From NCBI GenBank assembly GCA_946631805.1, contig CAMPAJ010000149.1, positions 1-5,024 of the forward strand: 5,024 bases of DNA, written 5' to 3'. The stretch comes from an uncultured Eggerthellaceae bacterium (GTDB lineage Bacteria > Actinomycetota > Coriobacteriia > Coriobacteriales > Eggerthellaceae). The notes under the pieces were generated by a model. It searched no databases, had not been told where the DNA came from, and saw only the letters and a list, made by a program, of their open reading frames with translations. Made by a program: the position numbers and the translations under genes. Positions 1 through 4,704 of this stretch are shown one piece after another; the first letter of the stretch is position 1, and every line of letters begins with the position of its first letter.

Positions 1-320
1 CCCGCCGCATCTCCCACGACGGCGGCCACGCCATCGGTACGGTACACGCGATCGGTCCGGTGCACGTCGGGCTCGATTTCGCGGTGAGCGTTCTCGTCGA
101 TGTCCAAGATGCGCATGAGCGTCTTGCGGCCGCGCCTCAGTGCGACGCCAGCCACGGTCGACAACGCGACGGCAACTCCGGCAATCGCCTGAATGGTGTA
201 CGTCATCACCGACGGGTCGATGTAGGCGTAGGCGGGAACGACAAATGCAAAGCTGAGCAAGCACGCGACCAAAAGCGCCGATGCGCTATCGTATGCTGCC
301 AGAATCAGTCGTCGTGCCAC
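1..320 (-). CDS. Exported/membrane protein with YIDPSVMTYTIQ segment (5' part only)
   Basis: Only the first 106 codons are present; the gene leaves the window at base 1. The GTG start (318-320) follows a strong Shine-Dalgarno AAGGGGAG (324-331), and an in-frame TGA lies six codons upstream, so no earlier start is possible. Residues 4-32 form a hydrophobic stretch ending in VVPAYA, consistent with a signal peptide cleaved after Ala32 or an uncleaved anchor. YIDPSVMTYTIQ follows at once, then a second hydrophobic segment (about 43-61) ending in RRGRK, a typical cytoplasmic positive flank. After that comes a charged soluble part (LDIDENAHREIEPDVHR). I recall similar AYIDPSVMTYTIQAIAGV segments in uncharacterised coriobacterial membrane proteins, some possibly followed by a sulfatase/LTA-synthase-like domain, but nothing here shows this. 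Function unknown. The reading frame and start are firm; the family link is tentative. Confidence 0.8.
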   Translation of the reverse strand, partial: MARRLILAAYDSASALLVACLLSFAFVVPAYAYIDPSVMTYTIQAIAGVAVALSTVAGVALRRGRKTLMRILDIDENAHREIEPDVHRTDRVYRTDGVAAVVGDAA

Positions 321-356
321 GTTCTCCCCTTCGCCTCACAGTTGCGCCCCAATCAT

Positions 357-380
357 GGTATTGGCATATGCCAGTATTGG
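357..380. promoter_or_regulatory. Palindrome within direct repeats, possible operator
   Basis: TGGCATATGCCA (362-373) is a perfect 12-bp palindrome. It is overlapped by two direct copies of TATTGG (359-364 and 375-380), 16 bp apart. It lies in the untranslated leader of the minus-strand membrane gene, downstream of the candidate promoter and about 40 bases before its start codon. That layout suits a dimeric repressor site, but no regulator in this window can be tied to it. Confidence 0.3.
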
Positions 381-405
381 AGCGCATGGTTTTGCATAGT
401 GCATA

Positions 406-434
406 AGTGTAATACAGCTGGAATGTTTTCCCAA
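406..434 (-). promoter_or_regulatory. Candidate sigma-70-type promoter for the left-edge membrane gene
   Basis: On the minus strand TTGGGA (429-434, 4/6 to TTGACA) and TACACT (406-411, 4/6 to TATAAT) are separated by 17 bp. It lies just past the terminator of the upstream lipoprotein gene and about 85 bases before the GTG start, where a promoter is expected. Both hexamers are weak matches, so the spacing and placement carry most of the argument. Confidence 0.3.
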
Positions 435-443
435 AGAAACTCA

Positions 444-469
444 GAAAGGCCGCGCAAGCACGGCCTTTC
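444..469 (-). terminator. Intrinsic terminator of the lipoprotein gene
   Basis: GAAAGGCCG (444-452) and CGGCCTTTC (461-469) form a perfect 9-bp GC-rich stem with an 8-nt loop. Read on the minus strand the stem is followed by a T-rich stretch (TGAGTTTCTTT), and it lies about 50 bases past the lipoprotein stop codon. It separates that gene from the membrane gene downstream, arguing against an operon. Confidence 0.8.
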
Positions 470-520
470 GCTATCGTGATCCCTATCGCGCCGCATGGTC
501 GAGACGGCGCGTCGAGCTGG

Positions 521-1156
521 CTACTCCTCGGCAGCCTCCTCGTCGGCAGCGGCGTCAGCATCGGCGCCCTCATCGGCTGCAGCATCGTCGGCAGCAGCAT
601 CGTCAGCGGCGGCGTCATCGGCAGCGGCGTCATCGGCGGCAGCGTCATCGGCAGCCTCGGCGCTCGCCGCAGCATCGGAAGTCGCGGCAGCATCGGAAGT
701 CACGGCAGCATCCGTGCTCGCCGCAGAAGCCGAGCTTGCGGCCGCGCTGTGGGCCTCGCCCTTCTCGAACGTCAGGGATGCTTCGGCCTGCTCCATCTTG
801 AGCTGTTCGCCATCGATGGTCATGTCGACGGACTCGCCGTTCAGCGTTACCTTGCCGGCCGTCGTGCTCGAAGCCTCCCACGTGCCGTCCATCGACTCGC
901 CGAACAGCATGAGCTGGGCAGTTCCATCATCGTTGAGGTCCAAGTACACCTCGAGCCCCAGAGCTGCGAGCATCTTGATGTCGTCGGCGCTCGTCTCTTG
1001 CCCATCCTGCGTCATGCCGGTCAGGTTCCACGTGCCCGCAAAGGCGGCCTTGGCTGCCTCGGGATCGTCGCCGTTGGAGCCGGACCCGCAGCCGAACAGG
1101 GCAAGGCTCAGCGCAAACGCGCAGCACAGCGATGCGATAATTCCAAGTTTCTTCAT
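521..1156 (-). CDS. Predicted lipoprotein with lipocalin-like domain and Asp/Ala-rich tail
   Basis: A complete 211-residue protein. The ATG start follows GAAGGG with a 6-nt gap. The N-terminus MKK, a hydrophobic core and a lipobox LFGC with Cys23 mark a type II (lipoprotein) signal peptide, so the mature protein should be lipid-anchored on the outer face of the membrane. A Gly/Ser linker follows. Residues about 40-131 form a compact domain with GTWNLTG and DGTWEAS repeats and alternating strand-like segments (VYLDLNDDGTAQLML, VTLNGESVDMTIDGEQLKME), resembling small lipocalin-like or DUF5640-type domains of unknown ligand. From about residue 136 to the end the protein is low complexity: first Ser/Thr/Ala with TSDAA repeats, then five DDAAA units (170-194), then an acidic end. 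The tail is strongly negative and probably unstructured. It is transcribed alone, with its own terminator. Function unknown; it could be a surface spacer or binding protein. Being real on this strand is supported by the lipobox, ribosome site and terminator. Confidence 0.88.
   Translation of the reverse strand: MKKLGIIASLCCAFALSLALFGCGSGSNGDDPEAAKAAFAGTWNLTGMTQDGQETSADDIKMLAALGLEVYLDLNDDGTAQLMLFGESMDGTWEASSTTAGKVTLNGESVDMTIDGEQLKMEQAEASLTFEKGEAHSAAASSASAASTDAAVTSDAAATSDAAASAEAADDAAADDAAADDAAADDAAADDAAADEGADADAAADEEAAEE
575..649 (-). repeat. Five 15-bp coding repeats (DDAAA x5) in the lipoprotein tail
   Basis: These bases encode residues 170-194 as five consecutive DDAAA units. The 15-bp DNA units differ mainly at third positions (gcc/gct, gac/gat), so the peptide period is conserved better than the DNA. 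Next to it the sequence GCAGCATCGGAAGTC occurs twice 18 bp apart (669-683 and 687-701), encoding TSDAA(A). Such in-frame repeats can gain or lose units by slippage. Confidence 0.85.
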
Positions 1157-1330
1157 GGCATTCCCTTCTTGTAGCTCATGTAATGAAGTTACCGTCCATG
1201 ATAACCCGCCTTGCCTGACCTCGCTACGTCAAACCAGTTAAATGCGCAATTATCCAAAAACTGGAAGAATGAGCGCCCAAACAGCTTAATAAGCGCCCAC
1301 AACGTCTTGATACGCGTTGAAATGCCGGCG

Positions 1331-1416
1331 CCGCCCACGCCCGTGCCGCTCAAGCCCGTGCCGCCCCGCCCATGTCGGCACCCCTACGCCCGTGCCGCCC
1401 ACGCCCGCGCCGCCCC
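1331..1416. repeat. C-rich 15-bp imperfect repeats with minus-strand G-quadruplex motif
   Basis: The core GCCCGTGCCGC occurs at 1339-1349, 1354-1364 and 1388-1398, with a variant GCCCGCGCCGC at 1403-1413. Copies within each pair are 15 bp apart. The plus strand is rich in CCC runs and the minus strand in GGG. At 1381-1416 five C-tracts (1381-1384, 1389-1391, 1398-1400, 1404-1406, 1413-1416) are separated by 4, 6, 6 and 3 nt (third gap 3, fourth 6 in sequence order), which fits the classic G3+N1-7 quadruplex rule on the minus strand. Confidence 0.7.
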
Positions 1417-1439
1417 AAATGAGCCGCAGAACGCTCCCG

Positions 1440-1460
1440 GCGCTCATTCACGTAGAGCGC
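1440..1460 (+). other. Small hairpin followed by T-rich run upstream of pgi
   Basis: GCGCTC (1440-1445) and GAGCGC (1455-1460) form a 6-bp stem with a 9-nt loop, followed by GCCCTTTTCTT. It resembles a weak terminator, but no plus-strand gene ends upstream. It may insulate pgi from stray transcription or be chance in GC-rich DNA. Confidence 0.3.
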
Positions 1461-1475
1461 GCCCTTTTCTTAACG

Positions 1476-1481
1476 TAAAAT
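1476..1481 (+). promoter_or_regulatory. Candidate -10 box for pgi
   Basis: TAAAAT matches TATAAT at 5 of 6 positions and is the best -10-like hexamer in the pgi leader. It would give an untranslated leader of about 45 bases. No convincing -35 hexamer sits 16-18 bp upstream, so this is a suggestion only. Confidence 0.3.
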
Positions 1482-1531
1482 GAACGGAACACAACCCTTG
1501 CTTTACAAGATCGCTCGAAGAGGGAGAAAAG

Positions 1532-3115
1532 ATGGCGGACTGGAAGAACCTCGATCAGTTGGATGCATATCAGGCGCTCATGGCCGACCCTGCGCGGGTC
1601 GACCTGCGCACAGCCCTGGCCGGTGAGCAGGGCGCGCAGCGAGTAAGGCGCTACAACCTGCCCATGGCCTGCGGCCTTTCGTACAACTACGGCGCCAAGC
1701 AGGTTGACGACGCCATCTTGGAAAAGCTGGCAAACCTGGCCGATGAAGCGCAGCTGGCCGAAAAATTCGCCGAGCTGTACAACGGCGCCATGATCAACAC
1801 CGGCGAGAAGCGTTTGGTCTTGCATCATCTGACCCGCGGACAACTCGGCAACCCCGTCATCGCGGACGGCGTCGACAAGCGCGCGTTCTACGTAGAGCAA
1901 CAAAGGCGCATTGCCGAGTTCGCGAACAAGGTGCACGCGGGCGAGATTGCCAACGCGGCTGGCGAGGCTTTCACGACCGTCGTGCAAATCGGCATCGGTG
2001 GAAGCGATTTGGGACCGCGCGCCATGTACCTCGCGCTCGAGAACTGGGCACGCGCCGAAGGCTCGCTGAAAATGGAGGCGCGCTTTATCAGCAACGTCGA
2101 CCCCGACGACGCGGTGAACGTGCTCAGCACCATCGACGTGGCCCACTCGCTGTTCATCTTGGTCTCGAAGTCCGGCACCACGCTCGAAACGCTCACGAAC
2201 GAGGCTTTCGTGAAAGATGCCCTGGCCAAGGAGGGGCTCGACTCGGCCAACCACATGATCGCCGTCACGAGCCAGACATCCCCTCTGGCAAAGGACAGCG
2301 GGTACCTCGAGGCGTTCTTCATGGACGACCATATCGGTGGCCGCTACTCCTCCACCTCGGCAGTGGGCGGAGCTGTGCTGTCGCTGGCTTTCGGACCCCA
2401 GGTCTTCGAGCGGTTCCTTGCCGGCGCCGCGCAGACGGACCGGCTTTCCGCGGATGCGAGTCCGCTCGAAAACCCGGCGATGCTCGACGCCCTCATCGGC
2501 GTGTACGAGCGCAACGTCCTGGGGTATCAGAGCACGGCGGTCCTTCCCTATTCGCAAGCGCTTTCCCGTTTCCCGGCGCACCTGCAGCAGGCCGACATGG
2601 AGTCCAACGGCAAGTCCGTCAACCGCTTCGGCGAGCCGGTGGACTATCCCACCGGGCCCGTGCTGTTCGGCGAGCCGGGCACCAACGGCCAGCACTCGTT
2701 CTACCAGCTGCTTCACCAGGGCAAGAACATCGTGCCCCTGCAGTTCGTGGGCTTCCGCGAGAACCAGGGCAAGACCGACGTCCTCATCGAGGGCAGCTAT
2801 AGCCAGCAGAAACTCGGCGCCAACGTCGCGGCGCAAATCGTGGCCTTCGCGTGCGGCAAGGAGGATGCCGACCTGAACAAGAACTTCGACGGCGGGCGCC
2901 CGTCGAGCATCATCATCGGCGAGCGGCTCACGCCGGAGTCGCTGGGCGCGCTGCTCGCGCACTTCGAGAACAAGATCATGTTCCAGGGCTTCATCTGGAA
3001 CCTGAACAGCTTCGACCAGGAAGGCGTGCAGCTGGGCAAGGTCCTGGCCAAGCGCGTGCTCGCCCACGACACCGACGGCGCCCTGGCCGTGTACAGCGAG
3101 CTTCTGGGAATCTAA
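1532..3115 (+). CDS. pgi: Glucose-6-phosphate isomerase
   Basis: This enzyme interconverts glucose 6-phosphate and fructose 6-phosphate in the cytoplasm, for glycolysis and gluconeogenesis. The 527-residue product is complete and belongs to the long form of the family (E. coli and animal enzymes are about 550). Visible motifs in order are IGIGGSDLGP (153-162) and SKSGTTLET (212-220), which are sugar-isomerase phosphate-binding loops; signature DHIGGRYS (266-273, with Arg271); ADMESNGK (Glu357, the expected proton-transfer base); EPGTNGQH (His388, ring opening); and the second signature FIWNLNSFDQEGVQLGK (ending Lys503). In that signature Gln replaces the commoner Glu before LGK, which the family pattern allows. 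The ATG start is preceded by AGGGAG (1521-1526) with a 5-nt gap. The gene stands alone: divergent from the lipoprotein gene and followed by its own terminator. Identification is very secure. Confidence 0.98.
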   Translation: MADWKNLDQLDAYQALMADPARVDLRTALAGEQGAQRVRRYNLPMACGLSYNYGAKQVDDAILEKLANLADEAQLAEKFAELYNGAMINTGEKRLVLHHLTRGQLGNPVIADGVDKRAFYVEQQRRIAEFANKVHAGEIANAAGEAFTTVVQIGIGGSDLGPRAMYLALENWARAEGSLKMEARFISNVDPDDAVNVLSTIDVAHSLFILVSKSGTTLETLTNEAFVKDALAKEGLDSANHMIAVTSQTSPLAKDSGYLEAFFMDDHIGGRYSSTSAVGGAVLSLAFGPQVFERFLAGAAQTDRLSADASPLENPAMLDALIGVYERNVLGYQSTAVLPYSQALSRFPAHLQQADMESNGKSVNRFGEPVDYPTGPVLFGEPGTNGQHSFYQLLHQGKNIVPLQFVGFRENQGKTDVLIEGSYSQQKLGANVAAQIVAFACGKEDADLNKNFDGGRPSSIIIGERLTPESLGALLAHFENKIMFQGFIWNLNSFDQEGVQLGKVLAKRVLAHDTDGALAVYSELLGI

Positions 3116-3131
3116 CCCGAGCTTGTCCGGG

Positions 3132-3153
3132 AGCGGGACAGCCGCCCGCTTTT
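3132..3153 (+). terminator. Intrinsic terminator of pgi
   Basis: AGCGGG (3132-3137) pairs with CCCGCT (3145-3150) around a 7-nt loop and runs into TTTT (3150-3153), 16 bases past the pgi stop. The stem is short but GC-rich. A second hairpin with a related stem lies at 3213-3250. Confidence 0.65.
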
Positions 3154-3195
3154 CATAATTGGGGACATACGCATCATATGAAGTGTATGTCCCAA
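3153..3195. repeat. GGGGACATAC palindromic element, copy 1
   Basis: GGGACATAC (3162-3170) and GTATGTCCC (3185-3193) form a perfect 9-bp inverted repeat with a 14-nt loop. Flanking TT and AA can extend it past a one-base bulge at 3161. The left arm and its flank (3153-3174) recur at 3250-3271 with one mismatch. No T-run follows, so it is not a standard terminator. It looks like a REP-type intergenic element. Confidence 0.7.
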
Positions 3196-3212
3196 ACTAT
3201 GCCGTAATGCAA

Positions 3213-3250
3213 ACAGGAAGCGGGCGGCAACACCACCACCCGCTTCTTGT
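3213..3250. repeat. Second GC-rich hairpin after pgi (terminator-like)
   Basis: GAAGCGGG (3217-3224) pairs with CCCGCTTC (3239-3246) around a 14-nt loop. The stem extends to 12 pairs (3213-3224 with 3239-3250) counting one G-T pair. The stem sequence is close to that of the pgi terminator, and a GGGGACATAC element follows it directly, as in copy 1. It may be a backup terminator made by duplication. Confidence 0.6.
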
Positions 3251-3285
3251 CATGATTGGGGACATACGCATGAAGGGAACGTCCC
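3250..3285. repeat. GGGGACATAC palindromic element, copy 2 (degenerate)
   Basis: The left arm and flank match copy 1 at an offset of 97 bp: 17 identical bases at 3255-3271, and 21 of 22 over 3250-3271. Five bases in the loop of copy 1 are absent here, and ATGAAG then continues in both. The right end differs: it reads GGGAACGTCCC, so only GGGAC (3259-3263) and GTCCC (3281-3285) pair. The AACGTCCC end resembles the right arm of the repeat at 4594-4622. Confidence 0.65.
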
Positions 3286-3347
3286 GCGCGCACACATATC
3301 CCCGAGGGTCGGCGAACCCCCTCGCGCCTTCCCCCCATTTGGCGGTG

Positions 3348-3353
3348 TAGAAT
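3348..3353 (+). promoter_or_regulatory. Candidate -10 box for the aldo/keto reductase gene
   Basis: TAGAAT matches TATAAT at 5 of 6 positions and lies 33 bases before the start codon, giving a leader of roughly 25 bases. A recognisable -35 is missing. It is the best promoter-like site between the palindromic block and the gene. Confidence 0.35.
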
Positions 3354-3386
3354 ACCCTAAACGCAACCGCAAAGACGGAGGACGCT

Positions 3387-4505
3387 ATGAAGAAACTCGG
3401 ATTCGGACTCATGCGCTTGCCGGTCACCGACCCAACCGACCAGGCATCTATAGACATCGAGCAGCTCGAGCAGATGGTCGACCTGTTTCTGGAGCGAGGT
3501 TTTACCTACTTCGATACCGCATGGATGTACAACGGGTTCGCCAGCGAGACCGCAGTAAAGAAAGTGCTGGTCGAACGCCATCCTCGCGAGAGTTTCACGC
3601 TAGCCACCAAGCTGCATTTCGCATTCATCGACTCCCCTGCCGACTGCGACCGCATCTTCAACGAGCAGCTCGAGAAAACCGGCGCCGGGTACTTCGACTA
3701 CTACTTGCTGCACGGCGTCGACGCGGGCAACATCACCAAGTTCGAGGAAAACGGCTGCTTCGAATGGCTGCTCGGCAAAAAAGAGGCTGGCCTCGTTAAG
3801 CACATCGGGTTCTCGTTCCACGACACGGCAGCCGACCTGGACGCAATCCTTTCGCGCCATCCCCAAATGGAATTCGTGCAGCTGCAGGTCAACTACCTCG
3901 ACTGGGAAAGCCGCTGGATCCAAAGCCGCGCCAACCTAGAGGTATGCGCCAAGCACGGCAAGCCCGTCATCGTCATGGAGCCCGTGAAAGGCGGCACTCT
4001 GGCAAGCGTCCCAAGCGCGGTCACGCAGCTGTTCGCGCAAGCCGACCCTCAGGCGTCCGTCCCGAGCTGGGCCATCCGCTTCGCGGCGTCGCAGCCCCAA
4101 GTCATGCTGGTGCTTTCGGGCATGAGCGACCTTGCGCAAGTCGAGGACAACACCTCGTACATGCAAGAGTTCGTCCCCCTCGCGCCCGACGAGCAGGAAC
4201 TGTGCTTCAAAGCCGCGGAGCTCATCAACGCCCAGGTCGCGATTCCGTGCACCGGTTGCTCCTACTGCACCGAAGGCTGCCCGTTGCGCATCGCCATACC
4301 GCAGTACTTCTCGCTGTATAACGAGCTCATGCGAGAGGATATGGAACACAAAGGCTGGACGGTCTCGTTTGCGAATTACAACGCGCTAACCCGCACCTTT
4401 GGCAAGGCATCTTCGTGCATCGGCTGCCGTCAATGCGAGCGCGCCTGCCCGCAGCACCTGCCCATCGTCAAGCACCTGGAAGAAGTGGCCGCCCGGTTCG
4501 AATGA
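3387..4505 (+). CDS. Aldo/keto reductase with C-terminal two-[4Fe-4S] ferredoxin-like domain
   Basis: A complete 372-residue cytoplasmic oxidoreductase of the COG1453 type. The N-terminal part (about 1-265) is an aldo/keto reductase barrel opening with KLGFGLMRLP. The family's catalytic tetrad is visible as Asp43 (YFDTAWMY), Tyr48, Lys75 (LATKL) and His109 (YYLLHG). The C-terminal part carries two cysteine sets, CTGCSYCTEGCP (Cys288, 291, 294, 298) and CIGCRQCERACP (Cys344, 347, 350, 354), each the classic CxxCxxCxxxCP pattern for a [4Fe-4S] cluster. The fusion suggests electron transfer between the clusters and the barrel, perhaps through ferredoxin or NAD(P)H. The substrate cannot be read from sequence. 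The ATG start has GGAGG (3377-3381) with a 5-nt gap. It is monocistronic, bounded by palindromic repeats on both sides. Such enzymes are common in anaerobes, in keeping with the inferred host. Confidence 0.95.
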   Translation: MKKLGFGLMRLPVTDPTDQASIDIEQLEQMVDLFLERGFTYFDTAWMYNGFASETAVKKVLVERHPRESFTLATKLHFAFIDSPADCDRIFNEQLEKTGAGYFDYYLLHGVDAGNITKFEENGCFEWLLGKKEAGLVKHIGFSFHDTAADLDAILSRHPQMEFVQLQVNYLDWESRWIQSRANLEVCAKHGKPVIVMEPVKGGTLASVPSAVTQLFAQADPQASVPSWAIRFAASQPQVMLVLSGMSDLAQVEDNTSYMQEFVPLAPDEQELCFKAAELINAQVAIPCTGCSYCTEGCPLRIAIPQYFSLYNELMREDMEHKGWTVSFANYNALTRTFGKASSCIGCRQCERACPQHLPIVKHLEEVAARFE

Positions 4506-4534
4506 GAACCAAGAAAGAGTACCAGGATGTTCCT

Positions 4535-4622
4535 TGTGTCAGGGGGACGTTTCTCTTGACACAGCCCCTAACGCAAACGGCGCGATCACCAGGTGTGTCA
4601 AGAGAAACGTCCCCCTGACACA
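4535..4622. repeat. Perfect 29-bp inverted repeat with 30-nt spacer
   Basis: The left arm 4535-4563 (TGTGTCAGGGGGACG then TTTCTCTTGACACA) is an exact reverse complement of 4594-4622; the spacer is 4564-4593. It starts 29 bases after the reductase stop codon. No T-run follows the right arm, so it is not a typical intrinsic terminator, though so strong a hairpin could stall polymerase or protect mRNA ends. The GGGGAC core is shared with the elements at 3161 and 3258, which suggests one broad family of intergenic palindromes. It encodes no protein and is most likely a REP or MITE-type mobile repeat. Confidence 0.85.
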
Positions 4623-4655
4623 CAAATCGCCGTCCCGCAACTCGCCTCTTGGATG

Positions 4656-4702
4656 TATTATATTATTCCGATAAGTCGCAACGTTTCATACCGATAGGAA
4701 TA
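4656..4702 (+). promoter_or_regulatory. Promoter/operator region of the Fic gene
   Basis: The AT-rich run 4656-4667 holds two overlapping TATTAT hexamers (4656-4661, 4661-4666), each 5/6 to TATAAT, with no good -35. CCGATA occurs twice (4668-4673 and 4691-4696), 23 bp apart or about two helical turns, and TATTCC (4664-4669) is inverted as GGAATA (4697-4702). The second copy merges into the ribosome site AGGA (4696-4699). The encoded protein has its own DNA-binding domain, so autoregulation here is possible. Confidence 0.35.
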
Positions 4703-4704
4703 TT

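Larger units (their letters stand above)
1157..1531. other. Divergent spacer between the lipoprotein gene and pgi
   Basis: No protein-coding gene is supported in these 375 bases. The left end holds the lipoprotein leader and ribosome site (on the minus strand). TATCAT, 5/6 to a -10 box, can be read on the minus strand near 1190-1204, without a well-spaced -35. The centre is moderately AT-rich (about 1240-1320). Then come a C-rich repeat tract (1331-1416), a small hairpin (1440-1460) and the pgi leader. An open frame across 1211-1483 on the plus strand has no ribosome site and reads Pro-rich only because of the repeats. Confidence 0.6.

Noticed and set aside
60..479. A 139-codon plus-strand frame at the left edge
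   Set aside because: It crosses the start of the left-edge minus-strand gene, its leader and the terminator hairpin, and has no family resemblance.
476..1241. Two long plus-strand open frames (232 and 248 codons) opposite the lipoprotein gene
   Set aside because: They read as Ser/Ala or Gly/Ser/Ile low-complexity sequence, simply the antisense of the DDAAA repeats. The minus strand has the lipobox, ribosome site and terminator.
1211..1483. A 90-codon plus-strand frame in the spacer before pgi
   Set aside because: No Shine-Dalgarno site before its ATG; the Pro-rich middle is a translation of the C-rich repeats, and the pgi promoter region overlaps its end.
1448..3067. A 539-codon open frame on the minus strand opposite pgi
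   Set aside because: It lies wholly against a secure pgi gene. Its length is a GC-bias effect of codon positions, it shows no recognisable domain, and no ribosome site supports it.
3301..3324. Imperfect hairpin (CGAGGGT with ACCCCCTCG) before the reductase promoter
   Set aside because: Pairing needs a two-base bulge in GC-rich DNA and no T-run follows; it is too weak to call a terminator or riboswitch.
3387..4505. The reductase as a possible transposon cargo gene because palindromes lie on both sides
   Set aside because: The flanking repeats differ in sequence (GGGGACATAC type versus the 29-bp type), there are no matching terminal repeats or target duplications, and base use resembles that of pgi.
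3131..4622. The intergenic palindromes as a CRISPR array
   Set aside because: The repeats are too few, differ from one another, and are not spaced at a regular interval with unique spacers.
4399..4674. A 91-codon plus-strand frame crossing the reductase end and the 29-bp repeat
   Set aside because: It starts inside the reductase in another frame and runs through the palindrome without a ribosome site.
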